A DNA stretch of 64,000 bases. Origin: Tubiluchus corallicola (Eukaryota > Priapulida > Priapulimorpha > Priapulimorphida > Tubiluchidae). Of this stretch, positions 25,801-35,387 are shown piece after piece. Within the stretch, counting starts at the first letter, position 1. Each line of letters starts with the position of its first letter. The stretch spans positions 186,001 to 250,000 of the forward strand of contig JAQGDQ010000125.1 in assembly GCA_030141605.1 (NCBI GenBank). The letters run 5' to 3'. A model generated the notes under the pieces. It was not told the DNA's origin, made no database searches, and saw only the letters and a program-made list of their open reading frames with translations. A program made the position numbers and the translations under genes.

Positions 25801-28800
25801 TAATTCATGATGCATTATGATTATTGGTAATTGTAACTTTGCTCTCTTTTACTCCCTGCTCATTTTGTTACTTAACATAGATCGGATAAAGCTTGTGTAA
25901 TGCTTCTAAGCTTCCTTCATAAGCAAGCACTTTACATACACTACTTGTAAGTTATTCTATCAATAAACAAATGTAGCAGTTTAGTTAAAATAGCAAATTT
26001 TTTTAACGTTGGTTGTTTCTTTAAGTTTCAAGCTACGACTCCGTAATTCATGATGCTTATAGACTGTTTCCATGTGTCCATGCTATGCGCTGTGAAAATT
26101 ACAAGCAGTAATTTTTGAAAACCGTGCATTGTCGAAATTTAACCGTGATGACTACAGCTGCGGCGTAAGCTTATTATTGTACTATTCGACAAAAAAAATG
26201 CAACAGAAAGCACCGGTTTTGGGTGCACAACATGTTGCAGGGGAGAGACCAATATGTCAGGTATCATCACTTAGTGAAGGAACCGCAACACGTAACTACG
26301 TGTTTTTTCCACCTCTCAGTAACTCAAATAGAAAAAATATTACTGTATATAGGTCCTAAAGTGACCAAAACTCACATAACTAGAATTTTCACAAAGCTAA
26401 ACAGCGTAAATGGTCAACTTGAAAACTCGCTATAATCACCTAGGCAATGGCGGTTTCCCGTCTGCGCATTGCTGCGCGATGCGTATTCTGACGGTAGTCA
26501 TCACTTTCTAATGAATATGGATCACACATTACGGATTACACATTACATACATACATGGAAACACTTCTACATATTTGCATACAAACTGTTGTATACGCAT
26601 TACAGATCACGCATCACACATTACATACACATAGAGTCGTACCTTTATTTGTATTATTTCTATTACACATTTACCCATGAGATTATTGCATCAGGATTAT
26701 GTTGTCTATGTAAGCATGCTGCGGCTATTGACAATATTTATCCGTGCAGGTAGAATGAGGAGAGTTGTATTATATTTTGCTGAAGTTTGTTAGATTATAC
26801 GTGTTGATACTGAAGTCTGGAAATACCATATTATTTGCTTGTGATAAATATTTGAAGAATTTACATGTCTAATTGACATTGCAGGTGGATGTACTATTCC
26901 TTGATATTGGCTATTTAGAGAAAGATGTATCAGTTAAAGGCTTGAGGCTTCTGGCTTCACAGTTTCAAACTCTTCCATATCAGGTGTGCAGATATAAACT
27001 GTTTCATTGCATTACTTTTTATTGTTGAGAAAATGTGAATTTTGTGCTAATCTTCCATAGACGTGCTTGTCATGTTCTGTTAAACAAACGACTATCGAAG
27101 AATTGATTTTTATTTTACCTTTATTTTCTCACTTTGTTACATCACCTTTCAGAAAGCAAAGTGTTTGATTTTCATAGGAATTTTAGTTTTTTCTTTCTTA
27201 TTTACACAAGTCTTGTCTGCCACACAATGTTGCAGGTATAGAAATGAGATTTCATACAATAAGATAGTGATATGCTGTCAGCCAGAATTAAATTCTGTAA
27301 TTTGGATGATACCTGCTTGGTATTTCCTTGTTTTGCTGTTGGAGAAGAAAAGGAGAAAACTGTTGTATTACTAGGCAACCATTATTACTGCCAAGGCAGA
27401 AATATGCAATGTTTATTATTGCTGTAGTGATTGTAAGCTAGTATGTATATATATATGTGTGTGTAGGCAATAAATTGTACCCTGGAGGGGATAAATGAAG
27501 CTGATGAATATCTGGTGGGTATGGACCTCCTACTTGAGTTAACACTAGCAAAGAGCTTGGTGGCTGAGGTCATAGAGAGGTAGGAAATATTGCTTTGTTT
27601 ATTGACCTTTAACGCTTTGCTTAATTTGTCGTTTTTCTTGTTTTGTTACTTTACTCTATGCATAAAAATTCATCAAAGTCATTTTGCTGGACATTACCTC
27701 AAAAATAGTGCAGATACGTCATTTAGCTTTTTTGTAATCAGATCTGATGACACGTATTACTGCCTGGTAGACTTGTTTCATCCCAGCTTAAGTCATTGCT
27801 AGATTTTCTTGTAATAACTTTAACTAAAAGGGTAGCTGATTTGCTAACCTCTAAGGTTTTTTTGCCACCCTTCCTGTAAATGCTAATAACGTGTTTTGCT
27901 ATGTACTTGATTTTTTCATGTATTGCACAAGATAAATAAATTTATCTGAAAAACATATTCTAATTGTTTTAACTGCTACAATGGATAAACTTTTCATCAA
28001 AAATGTTAATTAAAAATACCAAACTTGTTTGAAGTACCATTGCCCTTATGAAGTGTCATTGACAAAGTATGGAAATACCAAACTTTTTAGTGTCAAAATT
28101 AATGAGTTGTTTAAAGTCTTGTAGAAGGAATAGAAATGGTAGACAAAAGTACAAGTGATTGTATGTATAATAAAATATCAGTTGCGCTTTTGTCTTTTAT
28201 GGCCTCAGAAAATTAGAGGATTTTTGAAAATGCAAAGAATGGTTATTCTGTTACTTTTTTAAACTGTAAAAGTTAATGCACGTTAGAGTGCCTAGTCAGT
28301 TGAATTTATATTGCAATTAATTTAATAATTTGGTTGAAATTTGATGATGCCTCGTCAGAGTAGAAACATATGAAGTGCTGAAACAAACAGTCTTGTTTAC
28401 CGTGTTGCAGGTTAATGCCAAAAAATAATTTTTGTTTTCTTTTATGCTAGATACACGTCAGACGATTCTGTTCATGTGATATTGTATGATACGTCAGGAG
28501 AAGAAGATATAAATATAAATGAAGTCTTAATGGACACACTGAAAGAGGTATAGAAGATGAAAAGTAAAATATCTTTTGTAACTAAAAGCTGAACAAATGT
28601 GAAGCAATGTATTTGGTTTCTGTTATTGATAAAACGTTGTATGTAAATGAAGGGAAAAGTTGCATTTGTTGTTGTTTTCAGGCAAAGGCCAATCCTCCAA
28701 GCTCTGATGATCAGTTTGAAAGTGTGAATGCAGAGCTACAACAGCCATTTTCTATAGATCGCAAATTACAGGTAAATCTTTTGTAAGCTATAAAAAATTT

Positions 28801-31800
28801 ACTTATTAAAAGCAATTTAGTTTTTTGTTTTATTTTGTTTTTGCTTAACATTATTGATTTATTTTCAAATATTAATCTAAATTACATGTATTTGTAATTC
28901 TGAATTGGTAAATATATTAAGCTAGAGAAAATTAGCAAGTTGTTACAGCAACCTTGGCTTTGCACCACCTCAATGAACTATTTAGACTATTTAGTTTGGC
29001 ACAGTCAGTGCTGAAATGCAATCACAGGCCCAGTGAAACAAATTATTGAAATTTATGATTGGCAAAAGCAATGTTAGTGATTTATAGCCACCCAGGGGGC
29101 GGTGCAGCAGAAATACGCAAACCAGCTAAACAATCAAACTAGCCTTATTTAAAATGCTTCCTTGGATAGATTACTTATGCTAGTTTAGTAGCATTACCAC
29201 TAAGGTAATAAGTAGTCTCATTATAAGCTTAAGCAAAGTAACTGCATTATACAATAGCCCTACTCATTAAATAATGAAAAAAGTATTTTAATTATAGTGA
29301 TATGTTACGCATTACTTCCCCTTGTCTTGTAGCTTTCATTTTACACTTAAACAATTGACCTTGCCTATCACGAGACTCGGTTATAGCAAGCAAAATCTCA
29401 TCAAGTTTGTTATAAGAGGAATATACTGTAGCAGATTGTTTGCTGCAGTACATATTATTTGTACATTTTTTTGCAAGTTACTCAAGCCATTCCAAACAAG
29501 GTCACTCATATGAAGGGATTGCAGTTAAAAAATGATCCATAAATACTGGACCAGAAAAGTTTACTCTTATAATGTATTTGGAAATTGCAGGACACGTTTG
29601 TTCATGTTCTTCTTAAGACAGTTTCTACAAAGAATATTGCAGCTAAGCCTGGGCTTAGGCAGAAGAATTGGAATTTATAAGCAGGAATACCAAGAGTAAA
29701 AAGTTAAGGTGCATTTGCAAAATATGACTCTGAGCAAGCTCTTGTCATTCATACAGAGATAATCTGTCTGATTACATCTTTCTCAAAAGTAGTGGTAAAA
29801 GTGGTTTAATTTAGCAGCAGACCTTTGTGAGTAGGAAATTTGTGGGTTTCCCTGAAATCAGATCCTCCATATTGACAGAATTATTTTGTGAATTGTCCAG
29901 CATTACACAGTAACAGGCACTGGCAGTATTACACAGAGTTGTTTAGTTGATTTGTAAAAACAGATTGTGATGCTGGGTTTTACTTGTTGGTTTTCTGTTC
30001 TTTATTTAAACCAGATTTGCTTCAGCAATTCCCAAACTAGTACTCCCAGCCGAGCGGTTGAGGTAGTAGTACCAGATGTTGGTAGTTTAGAAACTGAATC
30101 AGTTTCCCCTAGGTACCTCTATGGGGCATACCTTGAGACAAAAGATGTGGGTTCGAATCACGAGGTGGGATCTTACGTATCAGCCTTGAGTTGCTGTTAT
30201 TGTGTTTAGCAAACAAAGTGTGAACTATTCATGATATTTTTACTATTTAAATACTTTTTAAACATTCACAAAAAGAAGCACTCCAAAGTACATTTTTTTG
30301 TGTATAGAAACGATCAAAATTTAATGAACAAATTTGTGATGATCAAAAGGATAATTTTCAAAATCAATCAGAGTGCTGCACTCCCTTTAGATTATAATAA
30401 TGGGAGTTGGGTTCTTCCAGGCATGATGTAGGCATCCCGCTTGTACGTATGGTGCCCAGTTTCGGCTGTTATAAACTCAGGTCCCGGTTCAAATCCAGGC
30501 TGTGTTAAAACGTTTTCTCATTTCCTGTTTTTCAAAATTTGGTTTCAAATTCAAATTACTTGAGGGTTGTTCCATCATCCTGCTCATATTCTTATCTGTT
30601 TTGGAAGATATTTCTCTCGTGTATTATCAGTTGCCGTGGTTAGTAGCAAGACTTTGTTTTTTGCATGCATTTGCAGACAACTGGCTAAAATACCTTGTGA
30701 AAGTAAAACTTTTCTTTCTGTGTCATAAATACACGTTTTTTCTTTTATATAGTATGATTTACCAGTTTTCCAATTACCGGATCACTCTGAATATTTTGAT
30801 ATATATATTCCAGTAGCAGCATCACCTGATAACTTTATCGTAAGCTTCTTATACTTTTAATGTGCATTGTACTTGTTAATTGAGAAAGAATAAAGCATTC
30901 TTTACCATGTAATTTTACTTATTTAGTTGTTCACTCACGATATTAATTTGTCTTATCAATAAAACGCATTCTGGGTTTTACGAACTGACTTAATTGTGCG
31001 GCTTTACCTTGTAAAGCAACAAAATTTTTGTAACACTTTGTACATTGAATATTATTTGAATTGGTTATAGATACAATCTTGGAAAGATGGAGACAATTTA
31101 TTTAACATGTCTGAACAAATGAACAAGTTTTACAGCAATCCGGTAAGTGCTTCTTATAAACACTAAGTTACTTTTTCTGGCGCTGTTACAATTTTCAAGT
31201 TTTTTCTGTTCAAGTAATTGGTTGTGTGTAGTCGTACTGTAAAAGAATAATTTGTTTAGCATTATAACTAATATCTTATCTTCAATGATTTATCTTTAAC
31301 ACTACACCTATGGTTTTGACAGGCTAGTAAAATTTAACTTGGTATTATTTTCTATAATATTATTGCTATATTTTTGTGCCATATATGTATACCATCTTGA
31401 CATTATGCCTTGATTGCATGTCATACCCGTTGCAGTTGTTTTTCGTTTGTGTCCCGATTCTTTGATCTACGTTTAACATTTGACGAACACTTACAATGTT
31501 CCATAAGTTGTATAATATAAAGTAATATTCAAATGTGGTAAAAAGTTGATCTTTATGGTTGAATACTGCAATCATTTTTATATATGCACACAGTATACAT
31601 TTTCCTGTTTGCAGAAATGTGGAGATAACAAAATTTTGCCTTGCTGCTGCTACTGGCTAACATACCACAAACAATATTTGATTTTGCAGTACTAAAAAGC
31701 AAAGACTCGTGAAATTCGTGGCCATAAGATAACATGTAGATTGTCAGTGTTTTGGCATTTCTTAGCTGCAACTTACTGAAAATTGTAGTTTTCTTAAGTT

Positions 31801-34051
31801 GTCTTTCGTAACATGACGTCACCTATTTTAATTACCTGGCAAGAAGTATGCTTTTTGTAAGAAACTTTGTTCATTTTCCCTATAATATTAACTGCTAAAT
31901 TCATTTGATAAAGTTGGTAGATTTGAATTCTGCTTAGATAAAAATATTCTCATCTAAAATTTGAATGGGGTATTTTTATACGTGCTAGTAAATAAATTAC
32001 AAATATTCACAGGCATGAGTGCTAGAGTAACCTGCTTCCTGCAGAAGCCCTGTATTTGCAAATGCAGCTACAATCAGTATAGCCCTTTTTCTCATGATTA
32101 TTTATATATTTTAAGTTTCTGAAGTTTTTTGCAATTATGTAAATTTTTTACAGTCGTAACGAATGAATTGATATTGTGTATATTAGTACACCACTAAAAC
32201 TGTCAAAAACACAGTTTGTAAAGCTAATTGTGCTCTCATATCTCAATGACACCCTTTGTTATGTGTGGCAAACTATAATCCATTATTGTAGCTTTTGCTG
32301 GGAAGCAATCATTGAGGTGTCTGTCTTTTGCAGGAGAACTTGGTTACAGTAGATAAAGTACAAGTGGGTGGTGTCTATGTCGGAACCCTCAAAGATGGAA
32401 ACTTTTACAGGCTTAAAGTTTTAGAACTGCTACCAGATGATGTTGTGAGTAACATACATAACCAGTGTTCACAAAAAACTTTTCTCTGTTAAGGTTTCTG
32501 AATAACGCAAATTAGACAGAAAGAGACAATAATATTTTTTATGAGTCCTTCTTTTTTGAGTTCTTTGCATTGGATTCCATGTAAAATTTTCACAAGTCCA
32601 GCAGAACGTTGTGGCAGATTCACACAAAAGGTTGAAACTTGACCATGTGATAGCCCCATATGGGCATCAGGAGCATGACCCACCCTCACTTGGAAGGAAC
32701 TGGCAGTGGTTTGCAGTTGTCAAAAATGGTAGTGGCAACTACATCTGTGTGAGGTCCCACATCAGCATTAGAACAAGACTGATGTTTTAGTTTAAGCTTT
32801 CCTTGGGACTGAACCTGTGGTTGTGGGTTGTTGCACAATTTCGTAAATGATTCCAGGTGAACTGTGTGGCGTCATTTATAACTTGATCGGCAGGAACAAG
32901 TACATGTTCAATTTTGTGTGATCCACCTTGGTGTCCTCAGAATGGTAGTAGTTTGACAAGGGCATAAGGCATGTCTCATCAAGTATTCAAGCTACCAGTA
33001 AGGAAGTAGCAGTGTTTTTGGTGGTGGGCCATTGGCCTTTAAAGTTCAGCTAAATCTGCCCGGCTGAATTGCTAAATTTTTGAGCATTATTTTATTAAGA
33101 TTCCCATTAGGTGAATAATTGACCATTTATAGTGACCCATTTCACTTTTGTGCTGGATTCTCGATGATATGCAAGTTCTGCGTTGATGGAGCCTTCACGT
33201 ATACGTATAGTTGTTCTTTTCTGTTCATTTGCTAGACTAGGACAGTCCAAGTAAAATTAATTAATTCCATTATAAATTATTCAATTTAATTATAACATAT
33301 AGATACTAATTAAAATCAAATCATGTTTCAGGATGTCAGCACTTCACAATCAACAAATCTGCATGCATGTGGCATTGCTATTTTTCACACGAGTTTTACT
33401 GCTCATACATTTGGATGTACTATTGATTCTTGCTACAATTATTATTTTAGTCATTAGTTTGTGAGTTTAAAGCAACTGCTTTCACAATAAATGTCACATA
33501 GCCTGGCATTTTTAGGCAAAGGTTTACTTCATCGATTGGGGTCAACACCATCTATTGAAACGTGAACAACTACAACTTCTACATTCTAAGTTTTGCAAGT
33601 TTCCCGCAATGGCCATGGAAGCTAAACTTTATGGTGAGTACTATTAATAAGGTCGCTTGTCATTTGGTGAGGTTCATTAAGACATGATACATGTCTCTGC
33701 AAACATAGATATTTTTGATTTACCAAAATGTGAGCATTATGGTAAATAAGCGAGGTTGGCATTTTAATGTCACTATTATATTATTTCATCCTATATTAAT
33801 TTCTTTGCGTAGGCATCTGTCCAGCCTCAAAAGGGGAAAGATGTGATACGTATACACCGGAAGCAAGATCTTATTTTAGGGAACTTGTAGTGGACAAGTC
33901 TATAGTGGCACAAGTACGCCAAGAATATGTGAACTCAAGTAATCAAACATCATATGAACTGATTTTAATAGACACTTCCGCACCAGATGTCGACTTTTAT
34001 ATAAACGATGAACTAATATCACGTGGGTATGCTTTACCAGTAGAAAAGTAA
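11745..34051 (+). CDS. TDRD7: Tudor domain-containing protein 7 (LOTUS + Tudor), 25 coding exons
   Basis: Family role: germ-granule/chromatoid-body scaffold linking RNA helicases and piRNA-pathway proteins, and mRNP control. Exons: 11745-11832, 13081-13186, 13380-13485, 13782-13880, 15287-15458, 16685-16768, 17177-17364, 18175-18308, 19215-19383, 20306-20443, 21093-21200, 22438-22578, 23095-23188, 23789-23917, 24526-24650, 25626-25790, 26885-26983, 27467-27579, 28451-28547, 28682-28771, 30753-30839, 31071-31142, 32334-32444, 33516-33633, 33813-34051. All junctions are GT-AG and keep frame, giving 1023 residues; vertebrate TDRD7 has about 1100. Order: LOTUS 1, dsRBD-like module, LOTUS 2, three extended Tudor domains. 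TDRD5 has only one Tudor domain, so TDRD7 fits better. The start is the first ATG after the acceptor at 11738. A possible AATAAA lies at 34166. Exon edges are inferred by eye. Confidence 0.9.
11990..12942. mobile_element. TA-flanked TIR element (Tc1/mariner/pogo-like), TDRD7 intron 1
   Basis: The left end CAATAGGTGCCACTTAATAG and the right end (reverse complement CAGTAGGCGCCGCTTAATAG) match over more than 20 bp, followed by GACTCA on both sides. Both ends are flanked by TA (11988-11989, 12943-12944), the usual Tc1/mariner target duplication. A GCTAATATACTAGCTTAATGG-type segment occurs twice inside (about 12147 and 12236). No transposase ORF remains. Confidence 0.8.
14376..15170. mobile_element. 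hAT-like element in TDRD7 intron 4
   Basis: The ends are CAGTGGTTCCCAAAC and GTTTGGGAACCACTG, an exact 15-bp TIR. The flanks CTATAGCC (14368-14375) and CTGTAACC (15171-15178) agree at six of eight positions. The interior has a 97-codon frame (14525-14818) with no domain I can name; it could be a transposase scrap. Confidence 0.8.
15735..15991 (+). mobile_element. hAT transposase C-terminal (dimerisation) remnant, TDRD7 intron 5
   Basis: The frame at about 15800-15905 reads STSYEAERALSVSTQF followed by ARMSDDVISGLW. This matches the hAT dimerisation pattern (P-x-S-x-x-x-ER-x-FS ... R-x-x-L-x-x-x-x-V-x-x-L). The open frame ends at 15968. The sequence then ends in CCACATCCCTG (15981-15991), whose reverse complement CAGGGATGTGG equals the tip of the hAT element at 10885. 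The 5' part is missing, so this is a truncated autonomous-type copy. Confidence 0.6.
16685..19383 (+). other. TDRD7 exons 6-9: dsRBD-like module and second LOTUS domain
   Basis: Residues about 208-260 read VFKTLPAGKAGGFVSTVKL, then NDQYGSHAVLATREEAEEAA and AKNAVDAL. The strand-strand-helix form ending in AxxxAAxxA resembles the second half of a double-stranded RNA-binding domain (inference). Residues about 268-330 form a second LOTUS domain: DKIFIKRLAEIMQDAPNGLW, GSRVPKEHFKKYKQKLPTDW, LNIVEKYTDVIKVER. Exon 9 is a Ser/Pro/Thr-rich disordered linker. Vertebrate TDRD7 has three LOTUS domains; I see two here. Confidence 0.75.
16780..17158. repeat. 72-73 bp tandem repeat, about 5.2 copies, TDRD7 intron 6
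   Basis: Five consecutive copies of a unit starting TTTTCATGAGTTGTTTCATA and ending ATCAATGGTGTACAC, followed by a partial copy. Copies 3 to 5 are nearly identical, so the expansion is recent. Two length variants (AAAATTGTGCA / AAAATTTGCA) alternate. The array starts 11 bases after the exon 6 donor (16769) and ends 18 bases before exon 7, so it fills the intron. The open frame across it is a by-product. Confidence 0.92.
19416..19967. mobile_element. TA-flanked TIR element (Tigger/pogo-like), TDRD7 intron 9
   Basis: The left end CAGTGAGTCCTCGGCTTAG and the right end (reverse complement CAGTAAGTCCTCGCTTAA) match closely. Both are flanked by TA (19414-19415 and 19968-19969). The insertion begins 32 bases past the exon 9 donor. 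No transposase ORF survives. Confidence 0.8.
21818..22252. mobile_element. hAT-like MITE with perfect 8-bp TSD, TDRD7 intron 11
   Basis: It begins CAGGGGCGGAACTAGG and ends CTAGTTCCGGCCCTG. Flanks 21810-21817 and 22253-22260 are both GTAAAGGG, an exact duplication. The ends carry G-rich and C-rich runs (GGGGGGAGCGAGGGGGCGCGC and its counterpart), far more GC-rich than the intron. No coding capacity. Confidence 0.88.
23257..23334. repeat. TG-rich microsatellite, TDRD7 intron 13
   Basis: A run of TG dinucleotides grades into TGCG and GGGTGT variants. The long open frames across it are a by-product. Confidence 0.85.
26020..26470 (+). mobile_element. PIF/Harbinger transposase fragment, TDRD7 intron 16
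   Basis: The frame at 26223-26435 reads GRDQYVRYHHLVKEPQ, then LSVTQIEKILLYIGPKVTK. This resembles the N-terminal part of Harbinger transposases (HARBI1 type: short acidic stretch, F-x-x-Y-F/H-H-L, then a QxxxLLxxIGPxI helix). A frameshift separates it from an upstream frame (26129). The catalytic DDE part is absent. TIRs and TSD were not identified. Confidence 0.5.
26525..26650. repeat. Imperfect CATTACATAC-type repeats, TDRD7 intron 16
   Basis: Several short direct repeats of CACATTACATACA, GCATTACAGATCACG and similar lie close together; copies are diverged. Confidence 0.4.
30015..30164 (+). other. Candidate 50-codon cassette exon of TDRD7
   Basis: An open stretch follows the acceptor ATTTAAACCAG (ending 30014) and ends at a possible donor GAG|GTGGGA (30165). 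It is exactly 150 nt in phase 0, so both inclusion and skipping keep the reading frame between exons 28682-28771 and 30753-30839. The encoded peptide is Ser/Val-rich (TSTPSRAVEVVVPDVGSLE) and matches no domain. It overlaps a tRNA-like SINE, so it may be chance or an exonised SINE. The main model leaves it out. Confidence 0.3.
30044..30500 (+). repeat. Putative tRNA-derived SINE remnant
   Basis: AGCCGAGCGGTTGAGG (30049-30064) resembles the A box of a Leu/Ser-type tRNA, and GGGTTCGAATCAC (30149-30161) a B box. A second B-box-like GGTTCAAATCC lies at about 30487-30497. The A-to-B distance of about 100 bp is too long for a functional tRNA and folding is poor, so a decayed SINE, perhaps dimeric, is more likely than a gene. 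Confidence 0.35.
30753..34051 (+). other. TDRD7 exons 21-25: third extended Tudor domain and C-terminus
   Basis: Residues 816-1023. Features: FDIYIPVAASPDNFIIQSW (entry strand), VGGVYVGTLKDGNFYRLKVL, and AKVYFIDWGQHHLL, with Gln replacing the cage Asn of FIDYGN. The nuclease-like half follows (YGICPAS ... RSYFRELVVDKSIVAQV ... YELILIDTSAPDVDFYIND). The protein ends RGYALPVEK. The last exon is the longest (239 bp), and the stop TAA is at 34049-34051. Confidence 0.88.
32490..33240 (-). mobile_element. Possible decayed element in TDRD7 intron 23
   Basis: This intron has a stretch less AT-rich than its neighbours whose minus strand gives several broken coding-like segments (for example GGSHKIEHVLVPADQVI and VGHAPDAHMGLSHGQV). 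I could not place the family, so this rests on composition and coding look alone. Confidence 0.25.
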
Positions 34052-34165
34052 CAATACGTCTAATGTGCATGTAGCTGCTTTAATATTATGTCAACTATTA
34101 AAGTTCTGATTTTGGTATTAGGTTTACATTTTACTGTAAAATATTTTCAGCATTCAGTCACGTTC

Positions 34166-34171
34166 AATAAA
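34166..34171 (+). promoter_or_regulatory. Poly(A) signal candidate for TDRD7
   Basis: AATAAA 115 bases after the TDRD7 stop codon, followed by a T/G-rich stretch. A second AATAAA-like motif lies near 34752. Confidence 0.5.
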
Positions 34172-34859
34172 GTGCTAAAGCTCTGATACTGAACGATGCG
34201 CTGGTGCTCAAAAAATAATTTTTTAAAGGTGTTTTGCTGTTTTTTCACAAATGGATGAAATGTACATATAAGACCGAAGGTTTTAAAGCAAGTCGTTCAT
34301 TCACCTTTCCAAGTGACCTGAATTTTGTACAGCATGGTTTAAATGATCTTATATGGTAGATGAGTGAACATAATTTTTTCTGAAGATAGCACTGATTGCT
34401 TGTGAAGTGGAACGTCAGTCATCTCAACCACTACTTATAGAGACTATCCATAGTCTGATTATGCGTGTAGAATGTTGACCATAACTGTGATTAACATTTT
34501 ACTCATACTTTATCTCATATGTAACAAAAGTCGTGAAGTGTGTACAGTATTGAGTTGTACACGTTTTCCAAAGTTTTACTGTGTTAAAGTTGATACTGTA
34601 TTGCTGTACGCTTTTTCATATCAGAGTTGATAATGTTGCAGCAGTAAGTAGTTCTCATTTCATACTCCTAGTTTCTGTGCTACATATTTATCTTGTAGAG
34701 TTTAATGGTTGCAGATACGTAGAGAACATTGTATTCACTGTTTGTTTTTTAAATAAATGAGTTTTGATTTTATAAATTTTGCTAGCTCAGTAGTTTGTAA
34801 TGTCACTCAGTGCATTGGAAAAGGCACGTTGATTTTACTTTATATAGACACATTGCGAT

Positions 34860-35084
34860 CGTGCCTTTTTTATGTACGTCTATATAGCCCATTGGTACTA
34901 GAAATTTTTATTTTTAAAATTTAATTTGAGAAGTTTTTATACAGTCTTGCTGATGCAGCCAATTGTTTTCACGTGTGCCTTTTTGGTGTACAAGCTGTAC
35001 AGCCCATTGGTACCTTTTTTACTTCTGAAATTTAATTCAGGAAAATTTGAGTTTCTATGCGGGTCTTGTCAGGCAGCCTATTGT
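34860..35084. repeat. Diverged direct repeat, two copies of about 110 bp
   Basis: Copy 1 (about 34860-34961) and copy 2 (about 34972-35084) share, in order, CGTG-(TG)CCTTTTT, the exact AGCCCATTGGTAC, AAATTTAATT-AG, and GTCTTG-CAG-CAGCC. The region sits in the common 3' flank of TDRD7 and TUBGCP5. Confidence 0.6.
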
Positions 35085-35307
35085 AAACGAAAACTGTGAT
35101 GCCTCAGCCACCAAGTATTCAGCTAGGAGTTTCATGGGTTTTGAGTAACAATAGAGATAATGAAAGAGCTTTTTGACTTAATAATATATCTTGTTATATA
35201 GGTAACGATTTGTTTTTACTAAACAAACTATCATCATTTACCAAAATAAACAAATGATACATCAATAAAGCATTGAAAAACAATCCTCGAGTTCAATACA
35301 AAAATAA

Positions 35308-35313
35308 TTTATT
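35308..35313 (-). promoter_or_regulatory. Poly(A) signal candidate for TUBGCP5
   Basis: Minus-strand AATAAA 75-80 bases past the TUBGCP5 stop codon; the position fits a short 3' UTR. Confidence 0.5.
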
Positions 35314-35387
35314 TACGCGTAAATTTTATCGGAGACTGTGTAATTAAAAATGCATCCCAGTCATCATCTTTTGCAACTGCTAAACCA

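Larger units (their letters stand above)
24526..28771 (+). other. TDRD7 exons 15-20: second extended Tudor domain
   Basis: Residues about 586-785, then a linker to 815. Features: YWDVYVLYVTSAVELAVRLI, the core HVYAVKVEEDVWVRGEVHYF, and VDVLFLDIGYLEKD. The FLDIGY motif stands where FIDYGN is usual, so the Asn and one cage aromatic are replaced and methylarginine binding is probably weak or absent (inference). The domain ends in exons 18-19 (DLLLELTLAKSLVAEVIER ... VHVILYDTSGEED). Confidence 0.82.
34052..35387. other. 3' spacer between convergent TDRD7 and TUBGCP5
   Basis: This spacer holds the 3' UTRs of two convergent genes and no other coding sequence. Candidate AATAAA signals at 34166 (+) and 35308-35313 (-) leave about 1.1 kb between the two transcript ends. 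Confidence 0.6.

Noticed and set aside
30044-30165. tRNA gene with A and B boxes
   Set aside because: The box spacing of about 100 bp is too large, the T stem and acceptor stem pair poorly, and no anticodon arm could be drawn. A SINE remnant fits better.
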